DNA of 64,000 nucleotides, taken from positions 310,001-374,000 of the forward strand of contig NZ_JACHIF010000003.1 of the NCBI RefSeq assembly GCF_014203045.1, given 5' to 3'. The DNA is from Prosthecobacter dejongeii (GTDB lineage Bacteria; Verrucomicrobiota; Verrucomicrobiia; Verrucomicrobiales; Verrucomicrobiaceae). Position numbers and translations under genes: made by a program. A model generated the notes under the pieces. It searched no databases, had not been told where the DNA came from, and saw only the letters and a list, made by a program, of their open reading frames with translations. This document shows positions 8,455 to 17,418 of the stretch, in pieces; position 1 is the stretch's first letter; each line of letters starts with the position of its first letter.

Positions 8455-10092
8455 ATGAGACGCCTCGCCTGCCTCGGGATCTTCCTCAGCCCCTGGGGCC
8501 TGAGTTTCAGCCACGCCGCCCCGCTGCCGGAAGCCGCCGTGCAGGCCGCTGCCCAGCGCCTGGATGCTGCGCTGGTGAAAGCGCGTGCGGAGGAGATGCA
8601 GCAGTCCCGCAGCCGAGATCCACAGCCACCGCTGCCGCCCCCAGCCAGCGCTGCCACCTTCCTGCGTCGCGCCTGCATTGACCTCGCCGGTCGCCTGCCC
8701 ACGCCTGCGGAAGTGCGGCAGTTTTTAGCGGATGCCTCTCCTACCAAACGCGCACAGTGGGTGGATCGCCTGCTGGCTGAGCCTGGCGCTGCGGAGGTGC
8801 GCTTTCGGGATCTGGCCGAGGGCCTCCGCGTGCGCGATGACGTGGGTGGGCAATCTCAGGCCGCCCTCATCACGTGGCTGCGCCAAGCCGTGCGCGAAGA
8901 CCTACCGTATAACACCCTGCTAGCCCAAGTACTACGCGCTCCCGGCCCGGCGGCCAGCGATCCCGCAGCCCACCTGCTGCCGCGCGATGGCGGCGACCTG
9001 CTGCGCGCCAGCACGGAGGTGGCCCGCGCCTTTTTAGGGGCGGACCTGCACTGCGCGCATTGTCATGATCATCCCTTTGCCGACTGGACCCAACGCCAGG
9101 CCTATGAATTTGCCAACTGCTTTGCTGACACCCCAGCCACCGGTCTGCGCCTGCCGCCTAACTACTCGTATGTCAATGGCAAGCCGGGCGATGCCGTGCC
9201 CGCCCGCTACCTACCCCTAACCAAAAGGATGCCCAGCGATGGCCGCCAGGCCCTGGACGCCCAGCCCGATCCCGCCCGCCCGCTGCGGGATCAACTGGCC
9301 CTCTGGTTCACCGGCCCGCAAAACGATCGCTTCGCCCAGATGGGCGGCCTGCGTCTGTGGCATCAGCTCTTTGGCCTGCCGTTTCAGTCCGGGCGCTCGC
9401 AAAGGTTCGAGGCTGAGCCGCGGCCCTGGCATTGCGTACTGACGCGTCATGGCTGCGCTGCCCCACCCACCTGGACGGTGCCTTCGTTGTATGAAGAGTT
9501 CGATGCCAGCCAGCCAGCCTTCCAGGTGGTGCGGGCCCTGGGCGTGGAGTTTCAACAGTGTGGTTACCGTCCGCGTGAGTTCCTGCGCATTCTCACGCGC
9601 ACCACCGCTTATCATCGTGAGGCCCTGACTCAGGAACCCTGGCACGCCCTCGTTGCTGCCCCCCGTCTGCGCCGCCTGCCCCCTCTCGTTACCTGGGATG
9701 CCTGGGCACAAATGCTGCCGCCTGAGGATGCCGAAGCCCGCTCCAGCGCCCAAATGCCACAGGTGCCGAAGGCTGCGCATCCGCTCTTTTGGTTAGGCCA
9801 AGGCACCCGGGAATGGGCCGATGAAACTCGGCCTCTCATCTCCCACCAGCTCACCGGATTCATGATCGCCAGCCCGTTCATCGAGCGCGTGGCCACCTCC
9901 CCCCAGCTCCTGCGTGGCCCCGCCGAGCCCACCCAGCAGGTGGAGGATCTGTTTCTTCGCATCCTCAGTCGCCTGCCAGAAACAGCGGAGAAAAACGCCG
10001 CCCTCCAGCACCTCACCCAGCACCCACAATCCGGCCCACGCGACCTCGCCTGGGCGCTGCTGAACACCAGCGAGTTTCTGTTTGAGCCATAA
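8455..10092 (+). CDS. DUF1549/DUF1553 protein without PSCyt1 domain
   Basis: A 545-residue exported protein. A signal peptide (LACLGIFLSPWGLSFSHA) precedes DUF1549 (FLRRACIDLAGRLPTPAEV; CAHCHDHPFADW near residue 200) and DUF1553 (C-terminal RDLAWALLNTSEFLFEP). Compared with the 988-residue relative at 4230-7196 it is about half the length and lacks the N-terminal haem domain, though the CxxCH within DUF1549 remains. No DUF1501 partner is adjacent, so it stands alone. Function is unknown beyond family membership. Confidence 0.88.
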   Translation: MRRLACLGIFLSPWGLSFSHAAPLPEAAVQAAAQRLDAALVKARAEEMQQSRSRDPQPPLPPPASAATFLRRACIDLAGRLPTPAEVRQFLADASPTKRAQWVDRLLAEPGAAEVRFRDLAEGLRVRDDVGGQSQAALITWLRQAVREDLPYNTLLAQVLRAPGPAASDPAAHLLPRDGGDLLRASTEVARAFLGADLHCAHCHDHPFADWTQRQAYEFANCFADTPATGLRLPPNYSYVNGKPGDAVPARYLPLTKRMPSDGRQALDAQPDPARPLRDQLALWFTGPQNDRFAQMGGLRLWHQLFGLPFQSGRSQRFEAEPRPWHCVLTRHGCAAPPTWTVPSLYEEFDASQPAFQVVRALGVEFQQCGYRPREFLRILTRTTAYHREALTQEPWHALVAAPRLRRLPPLVTWDAWAQMLPPEDAEARSSAQMPQVPKAAHPLFWLGQGTREWADETRPLISHQLTGFMIASPFIERVATSPQLLRGPAEPTQQVEDLFLRILSRLPETAEKNAALQHLTQHPQSGPRDLAWALLNTSEFLFEP

Positions 10093-10120
10093 GGGCTGGG
10101 GGATTCGGGCCTCACCAGCC

Positions 10121-10161
10121 AGTACAGTATTCATCACTCTCCGAGTGATGCGTCCGCCCCA
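10121..10161. repeat. Dispersed hairpin repeat, copy 2
   Basis: Matches the unit at 7239-7280 over AGTACAGTATTCATCACTCT and the rest of the hairpin, then GCGTCCGCCCCA. It starts about 28 bp after the stop of the DUF1549/DUF1553 gene. Confidence 0.75.
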
Positions 10162-10333
10162 AGAAGCCATCGTTCGCCCCAACCCGTCGCTGCTTGCGCC
10201 AGCAGGTGGTCTTTGATGGCCCCTCGGTCTTTCATGTCAAAAGCCAGTGAGCGCGACGCCCCTCACGCGCAGACCGTCCCACATGCGGGACGGTACTACA
10301 ATGCGCGGAACTGCTCGCTTCGATACGCTTCCC

Positions 10334-10626
10334 CACCGCCCTGGAGGGGCGAAAGCGGGTAGCCGGGGGTGAAGGTGCGCAGCACCGAGAACCCCCGGTC
10401 TGGCGAATCACCCGAGATGCGTTTTGGCAGGCGTCCTGGAGGGACGCGAGAAAGGTCCGCCAGCCCCTGCACCTCGGCGGAATGGGGAGCGGGTTCCACC
10501 TTTCTCGCGCCTCTCCAGGGCGCGGCGGGTGTGGACGCGTTATTTGTTAGGTGGGTCCGGGGGTTCCCGCTCGCCAAGCCTCGCTCCACCCCCGGCTACC
10601 TTCCGTCGCCCCTCCAGGGCGGGGGC
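10334..10626. repeat. ~295-bp nested palindromic element, full copy
   Basis: Left outer arm CCGCCCTGGAGGGGCGA with GTAGCCGGGGGTG and GAACCCCCGG is matched in inverse by CCGGGGGTTCCCGC, ACCCCCGGCTACC and TCGCCCCTCCAGGGCGGG. Inner arms are CGTCCTGGAGGGACGCGAGA with AAGGTCCGCC against CCACCTTTCTCGCG and CCTCTCCAGGGCG. With the copies at 2078 and 3910 it defines a dispersed family. The gene-free stretch 10093-10775 is otherwise only repeat copies. Confidence 0.8.
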
Positions 10627-10648
10627 CGTTCTGCGGGCCGCGCCAGCA

Positions 10649-10690
10649 GGTACAGGATGAATCACTCTCCGAGTGATGCGTCCGCCCCCA
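10649..10690. repeat. Dispersed hairpin repeat, copy 3
   Basis: GGTACAGGATGA followed by ATCACTCTCCGAGTGATGCG and TCCGCCCCCA. The hairpin core is identical to copies 1 and 2; the 5' flank differs slightly. Confidence 0.7.
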
Positions 10691-10775
10691 AGCATCTCGT
10701 CCGCCCCAACTTCGCCCCCAACTCGCCACTACCCTCACCAGCAGGTGGCCTCCGATGGCCATCCCTCGCCCCCAC

Positions 10776-11480
10776 TTACTTCCCCTCATCCAAATCAATG
10801 CCGAACAGCGCAGAGAGGTCCGTCCCCTCCAGCTCGCTCGCTTGGCTCAATCCGGCGGCGGAGGATTCACGGGCCGTGCTCAGCAGATCCGCCTGATCCA
10901 CGCCGCGCAGGGTGAAGAGGAGCTGCGGCTGCGTATCCAGGAGAATGCCTGCGCCATACAGCACCGCCGCCGCGTGTTTGCACAGATCCGCGTGGTCTGG
11001 GCAGGAGCAGTCAAAACGGATCTCGCCGGGCTGAGGAAATAGGCCGTCTTCGGGATGCGAAAGCACCTGCATCAGCCCATCTCCCAGCTTGCCCGTCAGC
11101 AGGTCTAACAAAGAGTTCACCTGACCCTGGCTGGCCTGGACGATCTCCTGCCAGCGATCGGCCGCCAGCGGGCGGATGTGGATGAGGGTGTCGTAAAGCT
11201 CCGTCCCGGCCACCACGGCGCTGATCGTTCCGGGCTCCACGGTGAGGTCCAACACCTTGCCCTGGCGCAGGTAGCTGCGGCCAGCGGGCAGGCGGGCCTC
11301 ATAGTGTTGGTAGTTCGCCAGGTGGCTGCACCAGGCCTGACCCCAAAAGCTCTGGCACAGGTGACGGCTTTTTTGCGGGGCCTCCAGCGGCTGCAGGGCC
11401 TCGCCCCGGGCGCGCCGTTTGGCGATCTCCCGCTGCACTCGCTCTGCCGCTTCCTGCGTCTCTTCCCGGTTCCATGACAT
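10776..11480 (-). CDS. SWIM zinc-finger protein
   Basis: A 234-residue protein. The SWIM zinc finger is seen as CSCPDHADLCKHAAAVLY (about residues 165-182), a CxCx(n)CxH motif that usually binds DNA or protein. The N-terminal half (SFWGQAWCSHLANYQHYEARLPAGR) is the conserved region found with SWIM domains in bacterial proteins often encoded near SNF2-type helicases; no helicase gene is adjacent here. ATG 11480 gives MSWNREE and is preferred to the longer in-frame extension. Partner and role are unknown. Confidence 0.85.
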   Translation of the reverse strand: MSWNREETQEAAERVQREIAKRRARGEALQPLEAPQKSRHLCQSFWGQAWCSHLANYQHYEARLPAGRSYLRQGKVLDLTVEPGTISAVVAGTELYDTLIHIRPLAADRWQEIVQASQGQVNSLLDLLTGKLGDGLMQVLSHPEDGLFPQPGEIRFDCSCPDHADLCKHAAAVLYGAGILLDTQPQLLFTLRGVDQADLLSTARESSAAGLSQASELEGTDLSALFGIDLDEGK

Positions 11481-11548
11481 GCACTTTTTTAGCCCCGGCA
11501 CAGCGGACTTGCCAGTGAAACGAGTGGCAGGCAGGTCAAAGCGTGGCC

Positions 11549-11983
11549 ATGCTGGTGCCCATGACCCTGCGGGATAAACAAGCCGAACTCATCGCCGACC
11601 TGAACCTCATCGAAAACGTTCAGGAGCGCCTTTCTGCCCTCACCTCCTTCATCCCGGCGGTGACGCTGCCGGAGGCCCTGCGCACGGACGATCTCCTCGT
11701 GCCCGGCTGCGTTTCGCGCGTGTGGGTGCAGGGCGAAATGAAGGACGGACGCTGCCAGTTTCGCTGCGCAGCAGACTCGCCCATGGTCGCGGGATTAGTG
11801 GCTCTTTTGTGTCACCTTTACACGGATTCGGAACCAGCAGAGGTGGTGGCCATGGAGCCTGAAATCTGGGTCGGATGCGCCTTCCACAAGGCTTTGACGC
11901 CCACCCGGCTGAATGGACTGGCCTCCATGCGCACCCGCATGCGCGACTGGGCCGCTGCAAGCTCGCAGGCCCCGCAGGCGTAG
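11549..11983 (+). CDS. SufE family Fe-S assembly protein
   Basis: A 144-residue cytoplasmic protein of the SufE/CsdE family, which takes persulfide sulfur from a cysteine desulfurase for iron-sulfur cluster assembly. The acceptor cysteine is in VPGCVSRVWVQGE (about residue 50), and the C-terminal GLASMRTRMRDWA helix is typical. No suf cluster lies alongside, so the cognate desulfurase is elsewhere. The start is ATG 11549; GTG 11543 and ATG 11561 are also in frame. Confidence 0.9.
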   Translation: MLVPMTLRDKQAELIADLNLIENVQERLSALTSFIPAVTLPEALRTDDLLVPGCVSRVWVQGEMKDGRCQFRCAADSPMVAGLVALLCHLYTDSEPAEVVAMEPEIWVGCAFHKALTPTRLNGLASMRTRMRDWAAASSQAPQA

Positions 11984-11993
11984 TCCTGTGCCT

Positions 11994-13343
11994 ATGCCTG
12001 TCAGCCGCCGCACCTTTTTTAAAAACACCTCCCTCGCCGCTGCCTCCGTCGCCTTTCCAGCGGTGGTGAAGTCTGCCAACCCGAACTCGAAGCTCCAGGT
12101 CGTGTCCGTGGGCGCGAATGGCATGGCATTCAGCGACATCAAAAACATCGGCGCGCACGCAGCGGTGAAGTACGTGGGCTTTTGCGACATTGACAGCACC
12201 CGCTTTGATCAGGTGGACAAGGCCTTCCCCGGCACCCCGCACTTTGCTGACTTTCGCGAAATGTATGCCCAGTTGGGGGATAAATTCGATGCCGTATCGG
12301 TGGGCACCCCGGACCACATGCATGCGAAGGCCTCCATTGATGCCCTGCGCCTGAAGAAGCACGTGTATTGCCAAAAACCCCTTGCCCACACCGTGTGGGA
12401 GTCCCGCCAGATGCGCCTGGAGGCAGAGAAAGCCGGCGTAACCACGCAGATGGGGAATCAGATTCACTCCGCCATCGAGTATCGCCTGGGTACCCGCCTG
12501 CTGAAAGAAGGTGCCATTGGCAAAATCAAAGAAGTGTATTCCTGGGTAGCTGTGACGGGGAACGAGCGCAACAAGCGCCTGGAGCCCCTGCCGGGCAGCG
12601 CCGTGCCGAAAAATGTGAACTGGGATCTGTGGATCGGCTGTGCGCCCATGCGTGAATACGCCGCCTGTTATCACCCCTTCATCTGGCGTGACTGGCAGGA
12701 CTTCGGCGGTGGTGCCATGGGCGACTTCGGCTGCCACATCCTGGACCCTGTTTTCACGGCCCTGGATCTGAATGCACCCCTCACCGTCACCGCGCGAAAC
12801 AGCGGCATCAATCAGCACATCTGGCCCACTTCCGAAGAGGTGGAATTTGTCTTCCCAGGCAATGAACTGACGGCGGACAAAACCCTGAAAGTGACCTGGA
12901 GCGATGGCGGCCTGCGCCCTGATCGCAAGCTGGCCAAGATGCCCGATAACCTGGAACTGCCAAAGAGCGGTTCCCTCTTCATCGGTGAAACCGGGAACAT
13001 GGTCCTCGGCCACGTCGCCGGTCCACGTCTGTACCCCACGGATAAATTCACCACCTTCAAATACCCGAAGGAAAAAGGCCTCAGCCACTGGCATGTCTGG
13101 GTGGATGCTTGCCTAACCAATAGCAAGACCAGCGATGGGTTCCACTACGCAGGCCCGCTCTCCGAGGCCGTGCAGCTCGGCAATGTGGCCACGCGCTTCT
13201 GCCCCGGCCCCATTGACTCCCGCACGGGCGATCCCCTGGAGCCCAAGATCCTGGAATGGGATGCGGCGAACCTCAGCTTCAAGAACTTCCCGGAAGCGAA
13301 CAAGCTGCTGACGAAGACCTACCGCGAAGGCTGGGCGATCTAA
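11994..13343 (+). CDS. Gfo/Idh/MocA family oxidoreductase, Tat-exported
   Basis: A 449-residue NAD(P)-dependent sugar dehydrogenase-like protein. A Tat signal (SRRTFFKN followed by SLAAASVAFPAVV) precedes the Rossmann domain (VVSVGANGMAF; VGFCDIDSTRF). The family motif EKP appears here as CQKPLAHTVWES. ATG 11994 places the twin arginine at residue 5. Exported members are abundant in Verrucomicrobia and Planctomycetes and are linked to carbohydrate turnover; the substrate cannot be inferred. It begins 10 bp after the sufE-like gene. Confidence 0.9.
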   Translation: MPVSRRTFFKNTSLAAASVAFPAVVKSANPNSKLQVVSVGANGMAFSDIKNIGAHAAVKYVGFCDIDSTRFDQVDKAFPGTPHFADFREMYAQLGDKFDAVSVGTPDHMHAKASIDALRLKKHVYCQKPLAHTVWESRQMRLEAEKAGVTTQMGNQIHSAIEYRLGTRLLKEGAIGKIKEVYSWVAVTGNERNKRLEPLPGSAVPKNVNWDLWIGCAPMREYAACYHPFIWRDWQDFGGGAMGDFGCHILDPVFTALDLNAPLTVTARNSGINQHIWPTSEEVEFVFPGNELTADKTLKVTWSDGGLRPDRKLAKMPDNLELPKSGSLFIGETGNMVLGHVAGPRLYPTDKFTTFKYPKEKGLSHWHVWVDACLTNSKTSDGFHYAGPLSEAVQLGNVATRFCPGPIDSRTGDPLEPKILEWDAANLSFKNFPEANKLLTKTYREGWAI

Positions 13344-13493
13344 AGCCCCGTTACCCAAAGCGTTCCTCCCGCCGAAGACGACCCTGCAAAGGGCACGCGG
13401 TGGGAGAGCGTGCGCGCACTTTTTCCCGCCATGGTCCTGCACTTGGCCCAGGGCGGGACTTGCAGCCAGCCTGCTTTGCCGCCAAGAAGAGGC

Positions 13494-14303
13494 ATGCTGA
13501 CGGATTATCACAACCACACCCCCCTCTGCCAGCATGCGGAGGGTTCCCCCCTGGACTATGCCCGCCATGCCCAGAGCATCGGCCTGGCTGAGATCGGCAT
13601 CTCAGATCACAATCCCATGCCGCAGCACCTGGATGAATGGCGCATGCGTCTGGATGAACTGCCCCGCTACCTGGACATGGTAGAGGAGGCCCGCCAGGGC
13701 GTGCGCATCCCCGTGCGCCTCAGCCTGGAGTGCGACTACCTGGAAGGCCGCGAAGCCTGGACGGATGAGACCGCCACGCTGGCCCCGTGGGATTACCTCA
13801 TCGGCAGCGTCCACTACATCCAGGAAGACCTGGCCGTGGACGATCCCAAATACATGAACCATTTCAAAACCCCCACCGAGATCGAGCAGATGTGGCGGCT
13901 CTACTGGCGGCTGTATGAGAAAATGGTGCGCACCCGCCAGTATGACTTTCACGCTCATCCGGACCTGGCCAAACGCTTTGGCGCGCTACCGACTGGTGAT
14001 CTCCGCCCCTACTACGCGCCCGTCATTCAGGCCCTGGCCGATACGGGCGGCGTCATGGAGGTGAGCACCGCCAGCCTGCGCAAAGGGCTGACCGATTGTT
14101 ACCCCTCCCGCGAGATGCTGGAGATGGCCTTCAGTGCCGGTGTGCCCATCGTCATCAATTCCGATGCGCATAAACCCACGGATGTGGGGGCCGACTTTGG
14201 CCACGCACTGGCTTTTGTGCGCAGTGTCGGTTATCGCGAAACCGTCCGCTTTCACCAGCGCCAGCGTACCACTGTACCCCTGCCTGAAACCTGGCCGCTA
14301 TGA
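13494..14303 (+). CDS. PHP-domain histidinol-phosphatase-like protein
   Basis: A 269-residue metal-dependent phosphoesterase of the PHP superfamily, closest in form to HisK/HisJ histidinol-phosphatase. Metal ligands are visible in DYHNHTPLCQHAEG (N-terminus), ISDHNP, LECDYLEG, IGSVHY, DFHAHPD and INSDAHKP. ATG 13494 is supported by AAGAAGAGG seven bases upstream, one of the clearer ribosome-binding sites in the window. Its stop overlaps the start of the folP gene by four bases (ATGA), implying translational coupling. The histidine biosynthesis role is inferred from family only. Confidence 0.88.
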   Translation: MLTDYHNHTPLCQHAEGSPLDYARHAQSIGLAEIGISDHNPMPQHLDEWRMRLDELPRYLDMVEEARQGVRIPVRLSLECDYLEGREAWTDETATLAPWDYLIGSVHYIQEDLAVDDPKYMNHFKTPTEIEQMWRLYWRLYEKMVRTRQYDFHAHPDLAKRFGALPTGDLRPYYAPVIQALADTGGVMEVSTASLRKGLTDCYPSREMLEMAFSAGVPIVINSDAHKPTDVGADFGHALAFVRSVGYRETVRFHQRQRTTVPLPETWPL

Positions 14304-15184
14304 TCTGGAAAGCCCGCCACCACACCCTCCACTTCCCCCGCCGCCCGCTGGTGATGGGCATCGTCAATATCAATGACGACTCCTTTTGTGGCGATGGCAC
14401 GCTGGACCCTGAAAAGGCCCTGGCCCAGGCGGAGGCCATGCTGCGGCAGGGGGCAGACATCATTGACATCGGCGCAGAGAGCGCGCGGACCAATCGCGGC
14501 CCCATCAGCGTGGAGGAGGAAATCCAGCGCCTGCTGCCTTTCATGGCGGCCTGGCCAGATCTCTTGGCCAAGGTGGAGGATGCCCCCTGGGACGCTGAGC
14601 AACTGTGGCCGCCCCTGCTTTCCATCAATACCTGGCGCTCTGCCGTCATCGAGGCCGTACTCCCGCATGGCGGCGATCTCATCAATGACATCAGCGCCCT
14701 GCCAGATGGCACCAATGCACGCCTGTGTGCGGAGTATGGGGCCAGCCTGCTGATCATGCACAGCATCGGCCAGCCGAAGGTGCCTCACACGCACGTGGGC
14801 TATGCGAACATCCTGGAGACCATGGCGCAGTTTTTCGATGAAAAGCTGGCCCTGGCCGAAGTGGCGGGCCTGTCCCCAGAGCACATCATTTTGGACCCAG
14901 GCATTGATTTCGCCAAGCAGCGGGAAGACAACCTCACGCTCTACCGTCATGCAGATCAGCTCCAGCGCTGGGGCCGCCCGGTGCTGCTGCCTGTCTCGCG
15001 GAAAACCGTCATCGGCCAGGTGCTGGACCTGCCGAATGCGGTGGATCGGGATGCGGGCACCGTCGCCTGCATCGCCGCAGGCATGCGCCAGGGCAGCCAA
15101 ATCTTTCGCGTGCACAATGTCCAGGCCGCCGCCCAGGCCGTGAAGGTGCTGTGGGGCCTGCGGTCGCAGCCCGCAGCTCAGTAG
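14300..15184 (+). CDS. folP: Dihydropteroate synthase
   Basis: Joins p-aminobenzoate to the pterin pyrophosphate in folate synthesis, cytoplasmic. 294 residues, normal length. Signature one reads MGIVNINDDSFCGDG (residues 19-33), and signature two is GADIIDIGAESARTN. DLINDISAL, LIMHSIGQP and the C-terminal FRVHNVQAAAQAV complete the TIM-barrel pterin-binding family. The second position of the usual MGILNVTPDSF box is altered but within known variation. Start overlaps the PHP gene by four bases. Confidence 0.93.
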   Translation: MIWKARHHTLHFPRRPLVMGIVNINDDSFCGDGTLDPEKALAQAEAMLRQGADIIDIGAESARTNRGPISVEEEIQRLLPFMAAWPDLLAKVEDAPWDAEQLWPPLLSINTWRSAVIEAVLPHGGDLINDISALPDGTNARLCAEYGASLLIMHSIGQPKVPHTHVGYANILETMAQFFDEKLALAEVAGLSPEHIILDPGIDFAKQREDNLTLYRHADQLQRWGRPVLLPVSRKTVIGQVLDLPNAVDRDAGTVACIAAGMRQGSQIFRVHNVQAAAQAVKVLWGLRSQPAAQ

Positions 15185-16005
15185 ATCACTCGGGCGAGGT
15201 AGAGACCCCCCGCAGGGGCCATTTGGTTGCTCTGCGGGGCGGTGTCATCCGTCAGCAGACTCTGAAACCACGGTACCGTGGCGCGCCCCCGGGCCACCAG
15301 CATGAGGCTGCCCACGATGAGGCGGACCATTTTATAGAGGAAGCCGTCGCCCTCGAATTCCAGTTCCAAAACGTCGCCGTCCTCACGCATCTCCGCCCGG
15401 TGGATGGTGCGCGTGGTTTTCTCCGGCAGGGCGCGGCGCATAGTCTCGGGCATGTCGCCGCGATTCGCGGAAAGGCGCACAAAATTATGCGTGCCCACCA
15501 GGCTATCCAGGCAGGTCTGGAGGGCGGCCATGTCCAGCGGACCGTGGATGTGCCAGACGCGGTCAGATTCAAAAGGGGAAAGCTGGGGCGCGCGCCAGAT
15601 GCGGTAGCGATACACCTTGCCCTTCGCATCGTAACGGGAGTGAAAGGTGGGCGGCTCCGCAGCCCGCACCTCCACCAGGCGGATGGTCAGGGGCAGGCAG
15701 GCATTGACGGCTTTCACCCAGGCTTCATCGCTCATGCGCAGGCTCACCGGCACATCCATGTGGGCCACCTGGCCCAGGGCATGCACGCCCGCATCCGTGC
15801 GGCCAGAGCCATGGACGGTGGTGGCGGCCCGCGTGGCTTTCAGCACGGCGGCACTCAGTTCATCCTGGATGCCGCCGCCGATGGCCAGCGCCTGCCAGCC
15901 GCGCCAGGGCGTGCCGCAGTAGGCCACCACCACCCGCAGACGCCGCAGTCCCGGACCTGGGCCTTTGTTGAGCCCCAGCTTATTTTCGGCGTCGCTTCGG
16001 CTCAT
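15178..16005 (-). CDS. truA: tRNA pseudouridine(38-40) synthase TruA
   Basis: Modifies uridines 38-40 of the tRNA anticodon arm. 275 residues, typical length. The catalytic aspartate is in HGSGRTDAGVHALGQVAH, preceded by YCGTPWRGWQ and followed by FHSRYDAKGKVYRYRI and GDGFLYKMVRLIVGSL. Start ATG 16005 gives MSRSDAENK and overlaps the ruvX 3' end by 26 bp, suggesting the two genes are co-transcribed. Its last seven bases overlap the convergent folP gene. Confidence 0.95.
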   Translation of the reverse strand: MSRSDAENKLGLNKGPGPGLRRLRVVVAYCGTPWRGWQALAIGGGIQDELSAAVLKATRAATTVHGSGRTDAGVHALGQVAHMDVPVSLRMSDEAWVKAVNACLPLTIRLVEVRAAEPPTFHSRYDAKGKVYRYRIWRAPQLSPFESDRVWHIHGPLDMAALQTCLDSLVGTHNFVRLSANRGDMPETMRRALPEKTTRTIHRAEMREDGDVLELEFEGDGFLYKMVRLIVGSLMLVARGRATVPWFQSLLTDDTAPQSNQMAPAGGLYLARVIY

Positions 16006-16471
16006 TTGTCCATTCCAGGTCGTAAGTTTCATCCGGCAGGAGAAAGCCCGCCGGGCCGCGCTGGCTGTTGAGGTAATCTTGCAGGATGACCACAGCGGCC
16101 AGTTGATCCACGATCTCGTTGCGCTGGCGTTTATCCGTGATGCCCGCCCGGGACATGGAGGCCTCCGCTTCCACGGAGGAAAGTCGCTCATCCACGAACT
16201 CGATGGGCAGCTCATGCTGCAGCGCTTTGCCCAGGCGATCGGCAAATTTCTCCACCCGCTCCGTTGCTTCACCCCGGTTGCCACTCATCAGAAAAGGCAT
16301 GCCGATGACGATGCGGGCGATGTGTTTTTCCCGCGCGATGCGGGCGATCTCACGCTCCACATCCGCCTTCGACTCCAGGGTTTTTAAAGGGCTGGCCGTC
16401 AGCTCCATCTCGTCGCTGATGGCCAGTCCGATGCGGACGGTTCCGTGATCAATGGCGAGGATGCGTGGCAT
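15980..16471 (-). CDS. ruvX: Putative pre-16S rRNA nuclease / Holliday junction resolvase-like RuvX (YqgF)
   Basis: A 163-residue RNase H-fold protein of the YqgF/RuvX family, proposed to process the 16S rRNA 5' end and once suggested as a resolvase. The first catalytic aspartate is in ILAIDHGTVRIGLAISD. VIGMPFLMSGNRGEAT and FVDERLSSVEAEASMSRAG give the remaining active-site region. ATG 16471 yields MPRILAID, the family's normal start. Immediately upstream of truA on the same strand. Confidence 0.93.
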   Translation of the reverse strand: MPRILAIDHGTVRIGLAISDEMELTASPLKTLESKADVEREIARIAREKHIARIVIGMPFLMSGNRGEATERVEKFADRLGKALQHELPIEFVDERLSSVEAEASMSRAGITDKRQRNEIVDQLAAVVILQDYLNSQRGPAGFLLPDETYDLEWTNEPKRRRK

Positions 16472-16528
16472 GGGGAAAGGGAAGGGGAGGCGTGCGAGCA
16501 ACCAAGATGCACCGCATTCGCCCTGGGA

Positions 16529-17290
16529 TCAAGAGCCTGCCACCCACTGATCCCACAGCAGCTTCACCACCAGGGAAAAAACGACCAGGAGGAACATGAT
16601 GCGGATGAAAGGGGCCCCATGGCGGATGACGAGGCCGCTGCCCAGCCGGGCACCGAGGAGCTGTCCGGCGATCATCACCGCAGCGATGTCATACCGTACA
16701 CTCGCCGCGCCGATGAAGATGGAGACGGAAGCGACGTTGCTGGTGAGGTTCACCACCTTTGTGTAAGCGGTGGCGTGGAGGAGATTCAGCCCCAGGAGTG
16801 AGAGACAAGCCACTGTCCAGAAGGTCCCCGTGCCCGGGCCCAGGAAGCCATCGTAAAACCCCAGCACGCAGCCACCCAGGCAGGCGAAAATGGTGGGCGT
16901 CAGCCGGGCACGCTTGGCCTGCTGGCCAAAACGCGGGCTCACCAGTGCATACGCGGCGATGCCCAGCAGCAGCCAGGGCACCAGCTTTCGCAGCAGATCC
17001 GCACTCACCTGCGTCACCGCCAGAGTGCCTAGCAGCGCTGCCACAAAGGTCACCGCCACCGCCAGCCGCACCTGCGCCCACTGCACCAGCCCCGCCTGGG
17101 CATAGCGCCGCACCGCCAGTAGGGTGCCAAAGGTGCTCTGCATCTTATTTGTGCCTAGCGCCAGGTGCGGTGGCAGTCCCACCCACAGCAGCGTTGGCAA
17201 TGAGATTAGCCCCCCGCCTCCGGCGATGGAGTCAATGAACCCCGCGCTCAGGCCTGCGAGAAAGAGTAGCAGCAGCGTGTCCCAGCTCAT
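16529..17290 (-). CDS. TSUP (TauE/SafE) family membrane permease
   Basis: A 253-residue inner-membrane protein with about eight hydrophobic segments. It starts MSWDTLLLLFLAGLSAGFID and shows the family motif IAGGGGLISLPTLLWVGLP and LGTNKMQSTFGT near the N-terminus, and GFYDGFLGPGTG near the start of the repeated second half. TSUP members move sulfite, sulfoacetate, taurine-derived or other organic anions; the substrate is not evident. Start chosen at ATG 17290 rather than an upstream in-frame extension without membrane character. Confidence 0.9.
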   Translation of the reverse strand: MSWDTLLLLFLAGLSAGFIDSIAGGGGLISLPTLLWVGLPPHLALGTNKMQSTFGTLLAVRRYAQAGLVQWAQVRLAVAVTFVAALLGTLAVTQVSADLLRKLVPWLLLGIAAYALVSPRFGQQAKRARLTPTIFACLGGCVLGFYDGFLGPGTGTFWTVACLSLLGLNLLHATAYTKVVNLTSNVASVSIFIGAASVRYDIAAVMIAGQLLGARLGSGLVIRHGAPFIRIMFLLVVFSLVVKLLWDQWVAGS

Positions 17291-17418
17291 GGGGGACTGT
17301 TGGTTAGGCCAAAAAGGGCACGGCAGCTGGAGATCATCGGAAGCGCATGCAACCAGACTTCGCTCTTGGCTGCAATCAGGGATTGCCAATTTCAATCACA
17401 TCTGAACAATGGCGCACG

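Noticed and set aside
11649..13094. A 481-codon minus-strand open frame
   Set aside because: Antisense to the Gfo/Idh/MocA gene and sufE; no recognisable domain.
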